In this document: positions 33,651-42,428 of the stretch, piece by piece
Position numbering within the stretch: position 1 is the first letter of the stretch
How the letters are laid out: each line of letters starts with the position of its first letter
Source of the DNA: Roseinatronobacter monicus
GTDB taxonomy: Bacteria; Pseudomonadota; Alphaproteobacteria; Rhodobacterales; Rhodobacteraceae
Direction: 5' to 3'
Length of the DNA stretch: 64,000 nucleotides
Assembly: GCF_006716865.1 (NCBI RefSeq)
Contig: NZ_VFPT01000003.1
Span: forward strand, 62,001 to 126,000
The notes under the pieces: generated by a model
The model's input: only the letters and a program-made list of their open reading frames with translations
What the model was told of the DNA's origin: nothing
The model's database searches: none
Made by a program: the position numbers and the translations under genes

Positions 33651-35369
33651 TTATGGCCGCCATTCTGGCACTTGCTGGTCAGCCCACAACGCAAACCGAC
33701 GAGCCTGAAGACCTGCGAAGATCGGCGCCGGGCCGTCTGCTGTGTCCTCGCAGATCGGTAGCGAAGCACGCGCTTCGACGTGAAATCTCTCAGCGGTGTT
33801 GCGCTGGTGCAGCCATGCTCGTTCCCACCAATCGAAGATTCGATCCATGCTGCTGTCCAGCACCTCGGCAGCAGGCAACCGGTCGCGCTTGCTATGGCGG
33901 TTGACGGTCGGATCGGATGGCAGGAGGTTCCAGAGGTCCTCGCAGGGCCATGCCGCCCAGGGCAGGCAATGGTCGATGTCGAGTCGTCTTTCTGTGAGTT
34001 TCCGACCCGTCCAGACACAGAATACGGCGCTGTCACTTATCAACAGTGCAGCAGTTTTGCGGGCAAAAGCGACGTCCCGGCTGGGCTCGTGCCAGCGCAT
34101 AGAACGGGCTACCAAGGCTGGATCGAGATCGCGTCCTTGGCCCCGGGCATAACCTTCCATCAGGCGCACCCACTCTGCCACCAGCGCCGGCTCGATCCAG
34201 GCGTCATGACGCACCATTGCACGCCATAGATGGAGTGGCACCCGAAGTTCACCGAAGTCCCAGAGATACCCGGCATCTACGAAGAGCCGCGAAGGCGCTA
34301 TACCCGCACGTCCAGTGCGTGTTGGCAGCACCGGTGCCTGCGATCCGGGGAAGGTCATGTAGGTGGCCGGCATCCGCGCGATCGTAACAGCCGCGTCGCG
34401 TAGCGCAGCGTGGAGCGCTGCAGCTCGCATGCCGCTAAACTGCGCTCCCACCCGTAGATCGGATGCTGAGAGCTCAGCGATCCCGTGCCACCCGTCCTTG
34501 ATGAACCCGAGCCCCACGGGCCCGCGATTGCGTGGCATTTGCGGAAGGTCGGCGTCGATCAGGGGTTTATAAAGCCGCAACCAGTTCAGTGCGATGAGCC
34601 CGAGCGGCAAGGCTATAGTATTGTCGTCGATCGGCCGGGCCATACCTTGGGCGCCATCGGCGGCACGAGCCACAGCACGCAACAGAGCAAGCTTGTAGGT
34701 TGCTGATTTGGCGTCGTTGAGAATGACGTGGCGCAGAAGAGGAAGCGCGCCCGTCCCGTCGTCTGGAAGACGCAAAACCAACTGTGCCCAAGAGACCTCG
34801 CCTCTTCCGAGGCGATCGGGGGTATGATCCACGTTTAAGACAGCCACTCCGTGGGCCCGCGAAAGCGCTTCGATCTCAGCGACATCTACTGGATGCATGT
34901 CGCGGTCGGGCGCTGGCGGTCCGAGCCGGAGAGTGATGGTCAGCGTGCCGCCGGGCTTGAGAAGCGTGACCAGTTTGCGAAAAGCGCGGGGGCGGTCACA
35001 GGGCGGAATGTGCATCCAGACTGCCGAAAGAAGGATTACATCAAACGCTGTGCTGAGACGGAATACCGATTCGAGCCCCGGCAGGCTGTCGGTCACCCAA
35101 GCAATGCCAGGCAACGGGTGTCGTCGCTGGCCTTCTGCGCGCATCGTGCCTGAGGGCTCAACCGCAAGCACGCTGTGTCCCAACTTGGCCAGCCAGGCTG
35201 CGTCGCGCCCTGAACCGGCACCCACATCGAGGATGGCGGCAGGCGCCGGCGGCAAATGCGGAACCAGTGCCTGATGGAGCACCGCTGGATCAACGGTCTC
35301 ATAGCGTTCAGCAAGGGCGCGTCCGGCCTCTCCTTCATATCCCCGCGTCGACATTCCCATGAATCTCAC
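33651..35369 (-). CDS. Class I methyltransferase fused to HNH-type domain
   Basis: 572 aa. It begins at a GTG overlapping the upstream gene's stop; ATGs 3 and 5 codons later are alternatives. Residues ~1-190 are a SAM-dependent methyltransferase of the UbiE/BioC type: ILDVGAGSGRDAAWLAKLGHSVLAVEPS (motif I), FDVILLSAVWMHI, LKPGGTLTITLR. A middle region (FIKDGWHGIAELSASDLRVG ... FVDAGYLWDFGELRVPLHLWRAM) is of unknown fold. Residues ~455-505 are HNH-like: CVWTGRKLTERRLDIDHCLPWAAWPCEDLWNLLPSDPTVNRHSKRDRLP. Second gene of a two-gene operon with an HNH nuclease. It lacks the DPPY/NPPY motif of DNA amino-methyltransferases, so its substrate is unclear. A restriction or defence role is inferred. Confidence 0.75.
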   Translation of the reverse strand: MRFMGMSTRGYEGEAGRALAERYETVDPAVLHQALVPHLPPAPAAILDVGAGSGRDAAWLAKLGHSVLAVEPSGTMRAEGQRRHPLPGIAWVTDSLPGLESVFRLSTAFDVILLSAVWMHIPPCDRPRAFRKLVTLLKPGGTLTITLRLGPPAPDRDMHPVDVAEIEALSRAHGVAVLNVDHTPDRLGRGEVSWAQLVLRLPDDGTGALPLLRHVILNDAKSATYKLALLRAVARAADGAQGMARPIDDNTIALPLGLIALNWLRLYKPLIDADLPQMPRNRGPVGLGFIKDGWHGIAELSASDLRVGAQFSGMRAAALHAALRDAAVTIARMPATYMTFPGSQAPVLPTRTGRAGIAPSRLFVDAGYLWDFGELRVPLHLWRAMVRHDAWIEPALVAEWVRLMEGYARGQGRDLDPALVARSMRWHEPSRDVAFARKTAALLISDSAVFCVWTGRKLTERRLDIDHCLPWAAWPCEDLWNLLPSDPTVNRHSKRDRLPAAEVLDSSMDRIFDWWERAWLHQRNTAERFHVEARASLPICEDTADGPAPIFAGLQARRFALWADQQVPEWRP

Positions 35370-36292
35370 GCCACCGACCGGAATATCTCGAAACGTGAGG
35401 CGAGCCTGTCTCTGTCGGGGCGATCCCGTTCCCGGCTCGGCAGGTGTATGACCTCGCCGTTGAGAGATTTTAACGCCTCGAGGACCGGGCCGTCCTGTTG
35501 GGAGAGGAGTTGTTCAGACACATACAGGCGGTAATCCGGATCGATGCCGATCAAATGGGCATCGAAGGCAGCATGGTGGATCTTCGAGAGAGGCAAGCCG
35601 TTGGGCACGACCGGCTGGCCGAACCGCTCGTCAGCATCAGCGACGATATGTGCGGCATCCAGAAGCCGAGCTTCGGGCAGGCGCGACAGCGCGCAGCGAC
35701 CTCCATAAGCCGCAATGACGGCGGCGCGGAACTGAGCCTGATGCAGCCGCTGCTTGACTACGCGCAGCCCATAGCGCCGTTCGGCGGCGTTTTCTGGCGG
35801 AGCCATCTCACTGGACGCGGCCTCGCCGAAGACCACCTGGGCCTTGAGGCTCCGAGCGTCCCAGCCTCCGATGAAAGCCGGTAGGATGGCGTGATACCGC
35901 TTCGGGGCGATACCCAGGAAATAGATAATGGGGATCTGTCGCTCCCAGGCCTCTCGCAGCCACTGGTTGTCGGCGGAATCAGGGTTATCGCCCATGAATG
36001 CATAGTCGACCGCCTCATGGCCGCCGTAGATCTGTGCATGGACTTCGCGCTGATCATCATACCACACACGGCGGCCGGCTCTCGGAAAGACTGTCCGTAT
36101 CGAGAGGAGGTACGGCATGCGTTTCGGCTTGAAAATGCCGCGCTGCGGATTGACCAGTGGAACCCTTTCGCCCTCGAAAGTGAAACCTGCCAAAAGATGT
36201 TCTGACGTCAGAGCGTCATGGAGCATTCCCAGCTTGCGAACATGGGAAAAAGCGGCGAGGCGCAAGGCGGTATCTGGATCGTCCGCGTCCAT
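35366..36292 (-). CDS. HNH endonuclease (COG3440-like)
   Basis: 308 aa from the ATG at 36292, which has GGAG 8 bases upstream; a GTG 6 codons earlier is possible. The N-terminal ~170 residues form a conserved module (LAGFTFEGERVPLVNPQRGIFKPKRMPYLLSIRTV ... VWYDDQREVHAQIYGG ... IPIIYFLGIAPKRYHAILPAFI). The C-terminal HNH is of the COG3440 'predicted restriction endonuclease' type: AAYGGRCALSRLPEARLLDAAHIV and PNGLPLSKIHHAAFDAHLIGIDPDYRLYVS. The stop overlaps the next gene by 4 bases (GTGA). A divergent small gene starts about 50 bases away, so the operon promoter is in that gap. Confidence 0.82.
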   Translation of the reverse strand: MDADDPDTALRLAAFSHVRKLGMLHDALTSEHLLAGFTFEGERVPLVNPQRGIFKPKRMPYLLSIRTVFPRAGRRVWYDDQREVHAQIYGGHEAVDYAFMGDNPDSADNQWLREAWERQIPIIYFLGIAPKRYHAILPAFIGGWDARSLKAQVVFGEAASSEMAPPENAAERRYGLRVVKQRLHQAQFRAAVIAAYGGRCALSRLPEARLLDAAHIVADADERFGQPVVPNGLPLSKIHHAAFDAHLIGIDPDYRLYVSEQLLSQQDGPVLEALKSLNGEVIHLPSRERDRPDRDRLASRFEIFRSVA

Positions 36293-36343
36293 CGACTTTG
36301 CTCCATTCACCCTTCGTTAACCCTTTTCGGTCAAGGTGATACT

Positions 36344-36559
36344 ATGCATGTTTGGAGCTTTTGCATAGCTGTAAGCCAGCGCGAACCAGACCTCGCCCGC
36401 GGGTTCGTACGCGCCCGCACTGCGGTTGATGCGCTTCGGCGCATCGGACATGCTGACGCAAACGTCTATCCGTGCATGTGCGATGTTGATCTGCCTTCCG
36501 GCAACGGTCCGTTCTATGAGCCGGCCGTCTGCGACGCGCGTCGCCCGTTTGGACAATAG
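36344..36559 (+). CDS. 71-aa protein, unknown
   Basis: The ATG at 36344 is preceded by AAGGTG 7 bases upstream. The product (MHVWSFCIAVSQREPDLARG...) is soluble with several cysteines (YPCMCDVDL). The gene diverges from the HNH operon. No family recognised; it could be a chance frame, but the start signal and the central motif argue for a small gene. Confidence 0.4.
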   Translation: MHVWSFCIAVSQREPDLARGFVRARTAVDALRRIGHADANVYPCMCDVDLPSGNGPFYEPAVCDARRPFGQ

Positions 36560-36712
36560 GAGCGATACACCGATTCCTGCAGCGGCCGCGCATGTATTCT
36601 CGGTGCAAACAGAGGTTATATAATTCCGACGACCTCGGGCGCAGGTGTTGTGAACTGAAAACCGCGGTGGCTCAATCCACGCCATAGGTGATGTCCACGT
36701 CATTGCGGCATC

Positions 36713-36913
36713 ATGGGAAAGCGCGCCAGCCCTTCCCGCGAGGGCGCGGTGTGGTACTCGCGTCCGGCAGGCTGGCATCTGATTGCTGTGGTGCTCATCA
36801 TCATTTTGGTGATCATCTCTCGGCCCACCACGCTCTGGATCGTCGGCGCGTTCTCCTTTCCCGTTTTCGGGTTCATCGTCTGGATTCTGTGCAGTTCGCG
36901 GCGGGTGCGCTGA
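36713..36913 (+). CDS. Small two-pass membrane protein, 66 aa
   Basis: A basic N-terminus (MGKRASPSREGAVWYSRPAGW) is followed by two hydrophobic segments (LIAVVLIIILVIIS and LWIVGAFSFPVFGFIVWIL) and a short basic tail. It resembles the many small two-helix inner-membrane proteins. The ribosome-binding site is weak. It lies 85 bases before an EEP-family gene on the same strand. Function unknown. Confidence 0.5.
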   Translation: MGKRASPSREGAVWYSRPAGWHLIAVVLIIILVIISRPTTLWIVGAFSFPVFGFIVWILCSSRRVR

Positions 36914-36998
36914 GCAGCGCGGTCGGGCTAGAAAATTGACGTAGATGATCTCGCCTGCTACGCTCTTCTTATGGTTGTGGTTTAAGGCGGATGTCGCA

Positions 36999-37841
36999 AT
37001 GGCGATCAAGGTGCTTTGCTGGAACGTCGAGCATTTCAGCGGCACCCATCAGCAGGGTCCGCGCGCCGACAGGGTGCGACGCGTTGCCGATGTTATCCGC
37101 GAGGAGTCGCCCGATGTCTTCGCCATTCAGGAGGTCACTGGGCGCGCGGTATTCGAGGCGTTTTCCCAGAAGCTTCCTGACTACAATATCACCATTACCG
37201 AAGGTCCCCAGACCATGGAGATACTGGTCGGGGTGCGCGCGGGGCTCCGCAGCTTTATTACTCAGCGCAGCGAATTCAAGCGCAACAATCCCGCGCTGCG
37301 TCCGGGGATGTTGGTCACGCTGTCGCCCGAGCCAGGCCGCAACCTGCCGATCCTGTTCAATCATCTCAAATCCATGCCCGACCCAGAGGGGTTCGGGCTG
37401 CGCACAGCCATGATCGAGCGCGCCAACAGCCTGTGGCGCGCGCTGCTAAGCGGGCCGACAGGAACTGAGCCGGACGCGCAGGTTCCTTTCGTGATCGCGG
37501 GCGACCTGAACCTGATGGGGATGCACCTGTCGTTCAGCCCAGTCGGGGTGAGCCAGGAAGAAGAGATCGCGCGCACCGCCCGCCGGTTCGAGCGATCGGG
37601 GATGCGGTTGTTGCGCAAGTCCCATCCGGCAAGTTTCAACAAAGGGTCGGGCTCGTCGCTGGGGCCGTCTGATCTGGACCATGTAATCGCCGCACAGCAC
37701 ATGCAATTTGCCGATCAGGGCGATGGGGCGGAGGTGCGTGTCGCCGGCTGGGCGGAACTGGATGATGTGGCCGCGCAGGACGACTGGATCGCGCGCTATT
37801 CGGATCACGCGCCGTTGATTTTCACGGTCACGGAGTTCTGA
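36999..37841 (+). CDS. Endonuclease/exonuclease/phosphatase-family protein, cytosolic
   Basis: 280 aa from the ATG at 36999 (MAIKVLCWNVEHFSGTHQQG); codons upstream add an unconvincing hydrophobic leader. EEP fold motifs in order: LCWNVEHF (first metal ligand Asn), IQEVTG (Glu), a central LFNHLKS, VIAGDLNLMG (Asp/Asn) and the ending YSDHAPLIF (Asp-His). All catalytic positions are present. The substrate could be DNA, RNA or a phosphoester; the sequence alone does not tell. A second EEP protein, exported, lies 260 bases further on the opposite strand. Confidence 0.85.
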   Translation: MAIKVLCWNVEHFSGTHQQGPRADRVRRVADVIREESPDVFAIQEVTGRAVFEAFSQKLPDYNITITEGPQTMEILVGVRAGLRSFITQRSEFKRNNPALRPGMLVTLSPEPGRNLPILFNHLKSMPDPEGFGLRTAMIERANSLWRALLSGPTGTEPDAQVPFVIAGDLNLMGMHLSFSPVGVSQEEEIARTARRFERSGMRLLRKSHPASFNKGSGSSLGPSDLDHVIAAQHMQFADQGDGAEVRVAGWAELDDVAAQDDWIARYSDHAPLIFTVTEF

Positions 37842-38102
37842 ATCCAGCGCTGGTGGGTTTCCCGGGCGGGGCAACGGCAGTTGGGGGCACTGCCGAAGGC
37901 GTCACCCCAAAGCTAATGGAGCTGCTACCCCGTTTCCCAGGCAAAGGCACTCCGTATCCACGATCAGACCAATCAGATCCGCGCAGCTTCAATGGTTCAC
38001 ACAGGTTCCGAAACCAAGTCGCGACGAGCACGTCACATGGTCACAGTGTCTGAAATTCCGCTCCGCCCTCGCCCATTCTGATCAGTACTGAAGCTCATGC
38101 GA

Positions 38103-38960
38103 TCACAATTTTCCCAGGTCGATATCGATCGCGACCGGGCAGTGATCCGACGGGTAGTCGGCGATTGGCCCGCTGAAGGTCGTCTCGGCGAACGAGCCCT
38201 GCAGCTTCGCACCGACCGCGTCATCGTTCAGTATCAGAAAATCTATGAACTCCCGGTACTGGGGCAGGCAGTTGGGCCGGATACCGGCTCCGGCGATGTG
38301 CAGATCGTTGTATTCGTTGAGAACGGCCCAGAAGGTATCATTTGGAACCTCGAGGCGGCGGTTCAGGTCCCCGCCGATGAGGACGGGCCCGTTTTGCGCG
38401 TCATACCAGTCACGCAATACTGGCAGTTGCGCGAACAGATCACCGCAGGCTTGACGTCCTGCGCCTTCAAAGCAGCCGGATTTCAGATGGGTGTTGAGAA
38501 TGGTGAGAGGGCGGGGCCCTGTCAGCTCGATCAGAACACCGTGACGCAGGGATCCGCGCCCTGAGACATCGAGTGCTTTGAGATCGGGCAGGCGGCGATG
38601 CGCGATGCCCGCGCGCAGCACAATCGCGGTGGCCTGCATGGACAGGTGCTGACCAGGTGTGTGCCGGCATTCGGGATAGGAGCGGCGCGGGCGGCGGTCC
38701 TCGACATGGACAACCCAGTCATCTGTGTCAAAGACCCGGGCAAGGGCGGCTTCTCCTTCGATTTCCTGCAAGAGCCAGATATCGGCATCGACGTCTGCGA
38801 TGACATCGCGCACCCGCTGAAAATCCGCCTCGCTGCGCGGCCGACAGCCGCTGTCAGTGCTGGCAACCAGATGCTCGATGTTCCAGCTTGCGATCCGCAG
38901 CGGCTCGGCTTGGGCCAGCGATGCCCAGAACAGGGCGGCGATGATCGTCAAAATGCGCAT
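38103..38960 (-). CDS. Endonuclease/exonuclease/phosphatase-family protein, exported
   Basis: 285 aa from the ATG at 38960, which has GGAGAG upstream. It starts with a signal peptide (MRILTIIAALFWASLAQAEP), so it should act in the periplasm or outside. EEP motifs: IASWNIEHL, LLQEIEG, LNTHLKSGCF, IGGDLNRRL and YPSDHCPVAI, all with expected ligands. Four or more cysteines in the mature part fit an oxidising compartment. A nuclease or phosphatase scavenging role is plausible. Convergent with the cytosolic paralogue. Confidence 0.85.
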   Translation of the reverse strand: MRILTIIAALFWASLAQAEPLRIASWNIEHLVASTDSGCRPRSEADFQRVRDVIADVDADIWLLQEIEGEAALARVFDTDDWVVHVEDRRPRRSYPECRHTPGQHLSMQATAIVLRAGIAHRRLPDLKALDVSGRGSLRHGVLIELTGPRPLTILNTHLKSGCFEGAGRQACGDLFAQLPVLRDWYDAQNGPVLIGGDLNRRLEVPNDTFWAVLNEYNDLHIAGAGIRPNCLPQYREFIDFLILNDDAVGAKLQGSFAETTFSGPIADYPSDHCPVAIDIDLGKL

Positions 38961-39313
38961 TTTCTCTCTCCAAAAAAATGTTTTCACAAGAAATCACAGC
39001 CCTCGCCTGCGCGACGTTGGCCATGATCGGAGGGGAATATAGTTCCGTCGACCATAGCGGCGGGATCGCAAAGGTGCCAGAGGCGCAGGCATTTGATCGC
39101 GGGCGCGATGGCTGCGTGCGACCGCAACGCTTGGCCGTCATCATGACCTCAAGGTGCCGCTGGGTATGCCGATTTGTCCATAGGCTGACCGGCATACAAT
39201 ACCACATGTAAGACACTATCAAGGCTCTTTGTTATCATTCTTGTTGTTATGCCCTGCGAGATGCCCTATGCCCCACCATCGATAAGTTTTGCACGGTCAA
39301 GAAAGGATCCGAA
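38961..39313. other. Intergenic stretch with divergent promoters expected
   Basis: About 350 bases between the exported EEP gene and the 119-aa gene, which diverge. No additional gene was found. A direct repeat GATGCCCTATGCCCC / GTTATGCCCTGCGA is visible near 39247-39274. Confidence 0.4.
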
Positions 39314-39673
39314 ATGATAGAGGCGCGCGATGACCAGCCCAATGTGGTAACCGAGGAAGTGCTGCGTGGTGTTTTGGCGAATGGGTATTTGCTGGAGGTG
39401 GCTTGCACCCAAACCGCCGAGAAGCGTCACAACACATGGTATGGCGTCTGGATGGCGCGCGCTGTGACGGAGGATGGACGCCATGCCATGCGGCTTGTGA
39501 CCAGTCGCAGCATTCTCAAGACCCGCGAGTTCAAGACGATTGTCGGTCTTGTGAGCTTCCTGGCCGAAATGGGCTGCACGACAGCCAGCATTCCGCTGAA
39601 GGAAGGCGGGTGCGAGCGCCATGCGGCCCCTGGCCAGCTTGCGCAAGAGCGGGTGCTTATGGCCACCAACTAA
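39314..39673 (+). CDS. Conserved plasmid protein, 119 aa, unknown
   Basis: The start ATG has AAGGA 8 bases upstream. The product (MIEARDDQPNVVTEEVLRG..., with TWYGVWMARAVTEDGRHAMRLVTSRSILKTREFKTI and a C-terminal GCTTASIPLKEGG) is soluble. The TSRSxLKTREFKTIxGLxxFL block has the look of a conserved domain, but I cannot name it. It converges with the HTH gene beyond. Confidence 0.65.
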   Translation: MIEARDDQPNVVTEEVLRGVLANGYLLEVACTQTAEKRHNTWYGVWMARAVTEDGRHAMRLVTSRSILKTREFKTIVGLVSFLAEMGCTTASIPLKEGGCERHAAPGQLAQERVLMATN

Positions 39674-39702
39674 AGCCCCCTCTCGATACTCTGCCTCGCC
39701 TC

Positions 39703-40383
39703 TCACCTAACTGGCCTTGCGGCCTTGCAGAAATTCACCCATCGGCTTTTGACGGACGGATGGTCAAATCGAACGTCATAGCGGGTGAGATTGCCCCTGA
39801 ATTTCTCGGCAATTCGGTTCATGCAGGGCCGCGATCGCCCGCTGGGGAGATGCCTGCGGGCCAGATCGGCCCAGAAGGTGTCGTAGGTGATGACACCAGA
39901 GGCCGGAAATGGCGGTGCGCTCTTCTGATCTTGATGATTTTCAGGGGTAATTGATTTATCTTGTAAATCTTTCTTCTTGGGCGGACAGGGGCTGTCCGGG
40001 GCAGCTTGCAGCTTGCGCTTGAACCAGTCGCAGAAGCCCGAGAACCGGACCCGGTTGAGCAGGTTCTTGTACCGATGATGTGGGTTCTTGCGGTATTCGC
40101 GGGCGATGAGGCCGAGGGCTTCGAGATCGGCCAACCAGCGCCGGATCGAGCGCACGGTGACGCTGAAGCGTTCCGCCAGTGCGGCATTCGCCAAGGGCCG
40201 GGTCTGAAACGCGCGCCCGGCCGAGAAATCATAGCGCTGCTGTTCGAGAAACCCCAGAAGATCGATCAGGACCGAGACTTGCGCGCGGCTGACATGGGAG
40301 GCGAGCAGCGGGCGCACGACCTCCTCGAGATAGGTGCGGAAACTTGCGGATGAAGGTTTGAGCGGCTTTGGGGTGTTGGTCAT
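39703..40383 (-). CDS. Winged-helix/HTH protein, possibly plasmid replication-related
   Basis: 226 aa. An HTH_36-like region lies at about 50-105 (FQTRPLANAALAERFSVTVRSIRRWLADLEALGLIAREYRKN), as in replication initiator and RepC-like N-domains. A lysine-rich linker follows, then a C-terminal domain (YDTFWADLARRHLPSGRS ... YDVRFDHPSVKSRWVNFC) of unknown fold. A transcription or replication factor is likely; which one cannot be told. Not part of an obvious operon. Confidence 0.65.
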   Translation of the reverse strand: MTNTPKPLKPSSASFRTYLEEVVRPLLASHVSRAQVSVLIDLLGFLEQQRYDFSAGRAFQTRPLANAALAERFSVTVRSIRRWLADLEALGLIAREYRKNPHHRYKNLLNRVRFSGFCDWFKRKLQAAPDSPCPPKKKDLQDKSITPENHQDQKSAPPFPASGVITYDTFWADLARRHLPSGRSRPCMNRIAEKFRGNLTRYDVRFDHPSVKSRWVNFCKAARPVR

Positions 40384-40504
40384 GGGTCTTGCTTCTGGTG
40401 AGAGGCAAGAAACCGGCCGCAGGGGATCGTTCGCACAAAATGCGTTTTTCCACTTGCGGTTGAGGAGATGTCAGGCTAACAAGGCGCTGGTTTTGTTGCG
40501 CTTT

Positions 40505-40569
40505 CCAAGGCAGGCACCTTGGATTTTGTTGAGCCTGTATCTCCCCCGTAGGTTTCCTGCGGGGGTTTT
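40505..40569 (+). terminator. Tandem plus-strand intrinsic terminators
   Basis: CCAAGG-CAGGCA-CCTTGG followed by ATTTTGTT (40505-40530) and CCCCCGTAGG-TTT-CCTGCGGGGG followed by TTTT (40543-40569). Both have their U-tract on the plus strand, although no plus-strand gene precedes them; a short transcript from the region 40390-40500 would be terminated here. Confidence 0.6.
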
Positions 40570-40646
40570 ACGTATTCGGTGAGATGGTGCCTTCTCTCGT
40601 GGGGCGTGTCGGACCCGGGCAGGGGATGCGCGCAGGCCTGCGGGGC

Positions 40647-41306
40647 TCAGTAGTTCACGAACTCGGTGTGCTTGCGGCCTTCATGGTCCTCATAGCGGAT
40701 GGCGACCACGCGCCCGTATCCGCCCCAGAACCCGCCACCGGGCCAATTCTCATAATGCGAGACGCGCCACTCCCAGCAGCCATTATCGGTCTCGCGCACG
40801 CAGACCTGGATCGGCACACGCCGGATGCGATCAGAACCGGCCAGCCATTCCGGCCCATGACGCAGGCTGGCATTGACCCAGCGATGGCTGCCATCTTCCA
40901 GATAGACGCCGCGCTGCGTGTGATCGCGCCACGACCCTGGCGGATCATCACTGCTCATGGGCGGTGATGTGCGGATATGATAGATCTCGATCGCATCGCG
41001 GTAGCCGCGCACTTCATCGGTCAACCCGTCCGGACCAAGGCGGATGTCCGGGGTGCCGGGAGCGGGCACAAACCCTGCAGGCAAGCCAAGCGGGCAGTTC
41101 CAAAGCTGCAAAGGCGGTGTGACCGGCCAGGGCGTGATGCGCCGGATCATCGTGGCTTTGGCGGCCATGCATTCCGCGCTCGCAGGAAACCCGCCCGCAA
41201 GGCAAAGAAGGATCGCACAATCGATCGGATAGGCCTGCGCCTTGGGCGCAGGAAGTGCGGTGGCCGTGAGTGCAAACAGCAGGGTCGCCGCGCGCGATGT
41301 GAACAT
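40647..41306 (-). CDS. Secreted protein of conjugation-linked type, 219 aa
   Basis: The start ATG at 41306 has AGGAAG upstream and opens a signal peptide (MFTSRAATLLFALTATALPAPKAQAYP); a GTG 30 codons earlier is in frame but adds a basic leader. The mature part has cysteines in CAILLCLAGGFPASAECMAAKATMIRRI, then VCVRETDNGCWEWRVSHY. Such secreted Cys-rich proteins are often found near T4SS genes in Rhodobacterales. Probably periplasmic. Function unknown. Confidence 0.7.
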   Translation of the reverse strand: MFTSRAATLLFALTATALPAPKAQAYPIDCAILLCLAGGFPASAECMAAKATMIRRITPWPVTPPLQLWNCPLGLPAGFVPAPGTPDIRLGPDGLTDEVRGYRDAIEIYHIRTSPPMSSDDPPGSWRDHTQRGVYLEDGSHRWVNASLRHGPEWLAGSDRIRRVPIQVCVRETDNGCWEWRVSHYENWPGGGFWGGYGRVVAIRYEDHEGRKHTEFVNY

Positions 41307-41392
41307 GATCAGTCTTCCTGTTCTTGGGTGTGAGTGTGACGAAAGTGCCGGGCGCATGAGGCCTGGCGTTGCGAAGAATGTGCGGGCTGTCC

Positions 41393-41920
41393 TCACGGCG
41401 GTGCGGCGCGCAGCGCCTCGAGAAACGCGCCATATTGCGCTGTGACCTCGGCCGCCTCGCGCCAGGCACGGTCGCGCTCTGCATCAAGGCAGCGGAAATA
41501 CCCGGTCACCTCCGAGAGGTATTGCTCGAACTCGTCGCGCAGGAGATCGGCGAATTCCCGCATCAGCCGGGCGTCGCTCGGCAAGAGCGGCGGGAAGAGC
41601 GGGAGGCAGAACCCGGCATCGCTCTGGGCCAGGGGCGGGGAGGCGGCGGCGCACAGCATCACCAGTCCAAAACCCGCCCGGATGACCGACCGCCTGGACC
41701 AGATCCACACGCGAGCCGCGAATCGCCCCCGCCCGATATCGTCGCGGGCGACCTGATTCGGGGGTGAGTCGCGGGCGCAAAACCGGCGCGGATACCGCTT
41801 GTGAAGCGCCGTTGCAGCGTCGCCCCAACGGCCCGCCAACCCTGCAAAATGCTGCAGCTGCATTGGTGCGGAAGCCCTGCGAAACAGGCCAGAATACAAG
41901 GTAAACAGAAATCTTCTCAT
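41393..41920 (-). CDS. Membrane-anchored or secreted protein, ~175 aa, unknown
   Basis: Reads as a protein at least over its C-terminal 95 residues: a hydrophobic segment VIRAGFGLVMLCAAASPPLAQS (signal-like) followed by FCLPLFPPLLPSDARLMREFADLLRDEFEQYLSEVTGYFRCLDAERDRAW, a helical region. The N-terminal start is uncertain: the ATG at 41920 gives a long basic leader, and no clear ribosome-binding site is seen. It lies 86 bases upstream of the secreted protein gene on the same strand. Confidence 0.5.
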   Translation of the reverse strand: MRRFLFTLYSGLFRRASAPMQLQHFAGLAGRWGDAATALHKRYPRRFCARDSPPNQVARDDIGRGRFAARVWIWSRRSVIRAGFGLVMLCAAASPPLAQSDAGFCLPLFPPLLPSDARLMREFADLLRDEFEQYLSEVTGYFRCLDAERDRAWREAAEVTAQYGAFLEALRAAPP

Positions 41921-42428
41921 GGTTGTATTTTCTGGGTTGCCCCTCAATAATTAGGTGTCTAAACAGCGCGCCGACACAACTGATAGCGGAGCAGTAAACC
42001 CACCCCATCGACTACAGCGTGCATCAAATGCCCGCCTGCCTATGTCGGAGGAGCGATTTTTCTGCAAGTGCAAAAGAGGGTATAAGGTATTAGAATACAT
42101 CGATAATCAGACTGCAGTGCTGCCGTGACAGCGCGGGTTTCGCCTGTCTGCATGCTGCCCGAATTGCATCTCAAAGGGTTCAACCCGAAGGTGTTTTGTT
42201 TCAATCCATGAGCCCCCGTGATCCTTGAGGGGCTGTTCAGACAATCTGTCGTCAGAGGGCGGGTGATTTCGGGTGTGCGGCACGCGAAACACCCCTCGAT
42301 CCAAGGCCGCGCAATCCCTGTTGCGCGGCAGGAGAGCGGCTGTGCCGATAGCGGCGCTGGGGTGTCGAGCAGCATCAGGATCATGCGCGGCTTTGCCCCT
42401 GCGAACTGCAGGTTGTGGAGTGTGAATT
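41921..42428. promoter_or_regulatory. Upstream region of the virB operon
   Basis: About 500 bases without a credible gene. It separates the minus-strand secreted-protein pair from the plus-strand T4SS operon, so promoters in both directions are expected. An AGCCCC...GGGGCT inverted repeat lies at 42211-42234. Confidence 0.45.

Noticed and set aside
36317..37045. A 242-codon minus-strand frame over the small-gene region.
   Set aside because: No start signal, low-complexity His/Asp/Pro-rich stretches, and antisense to the membrane protein and the start of an EEP gene.
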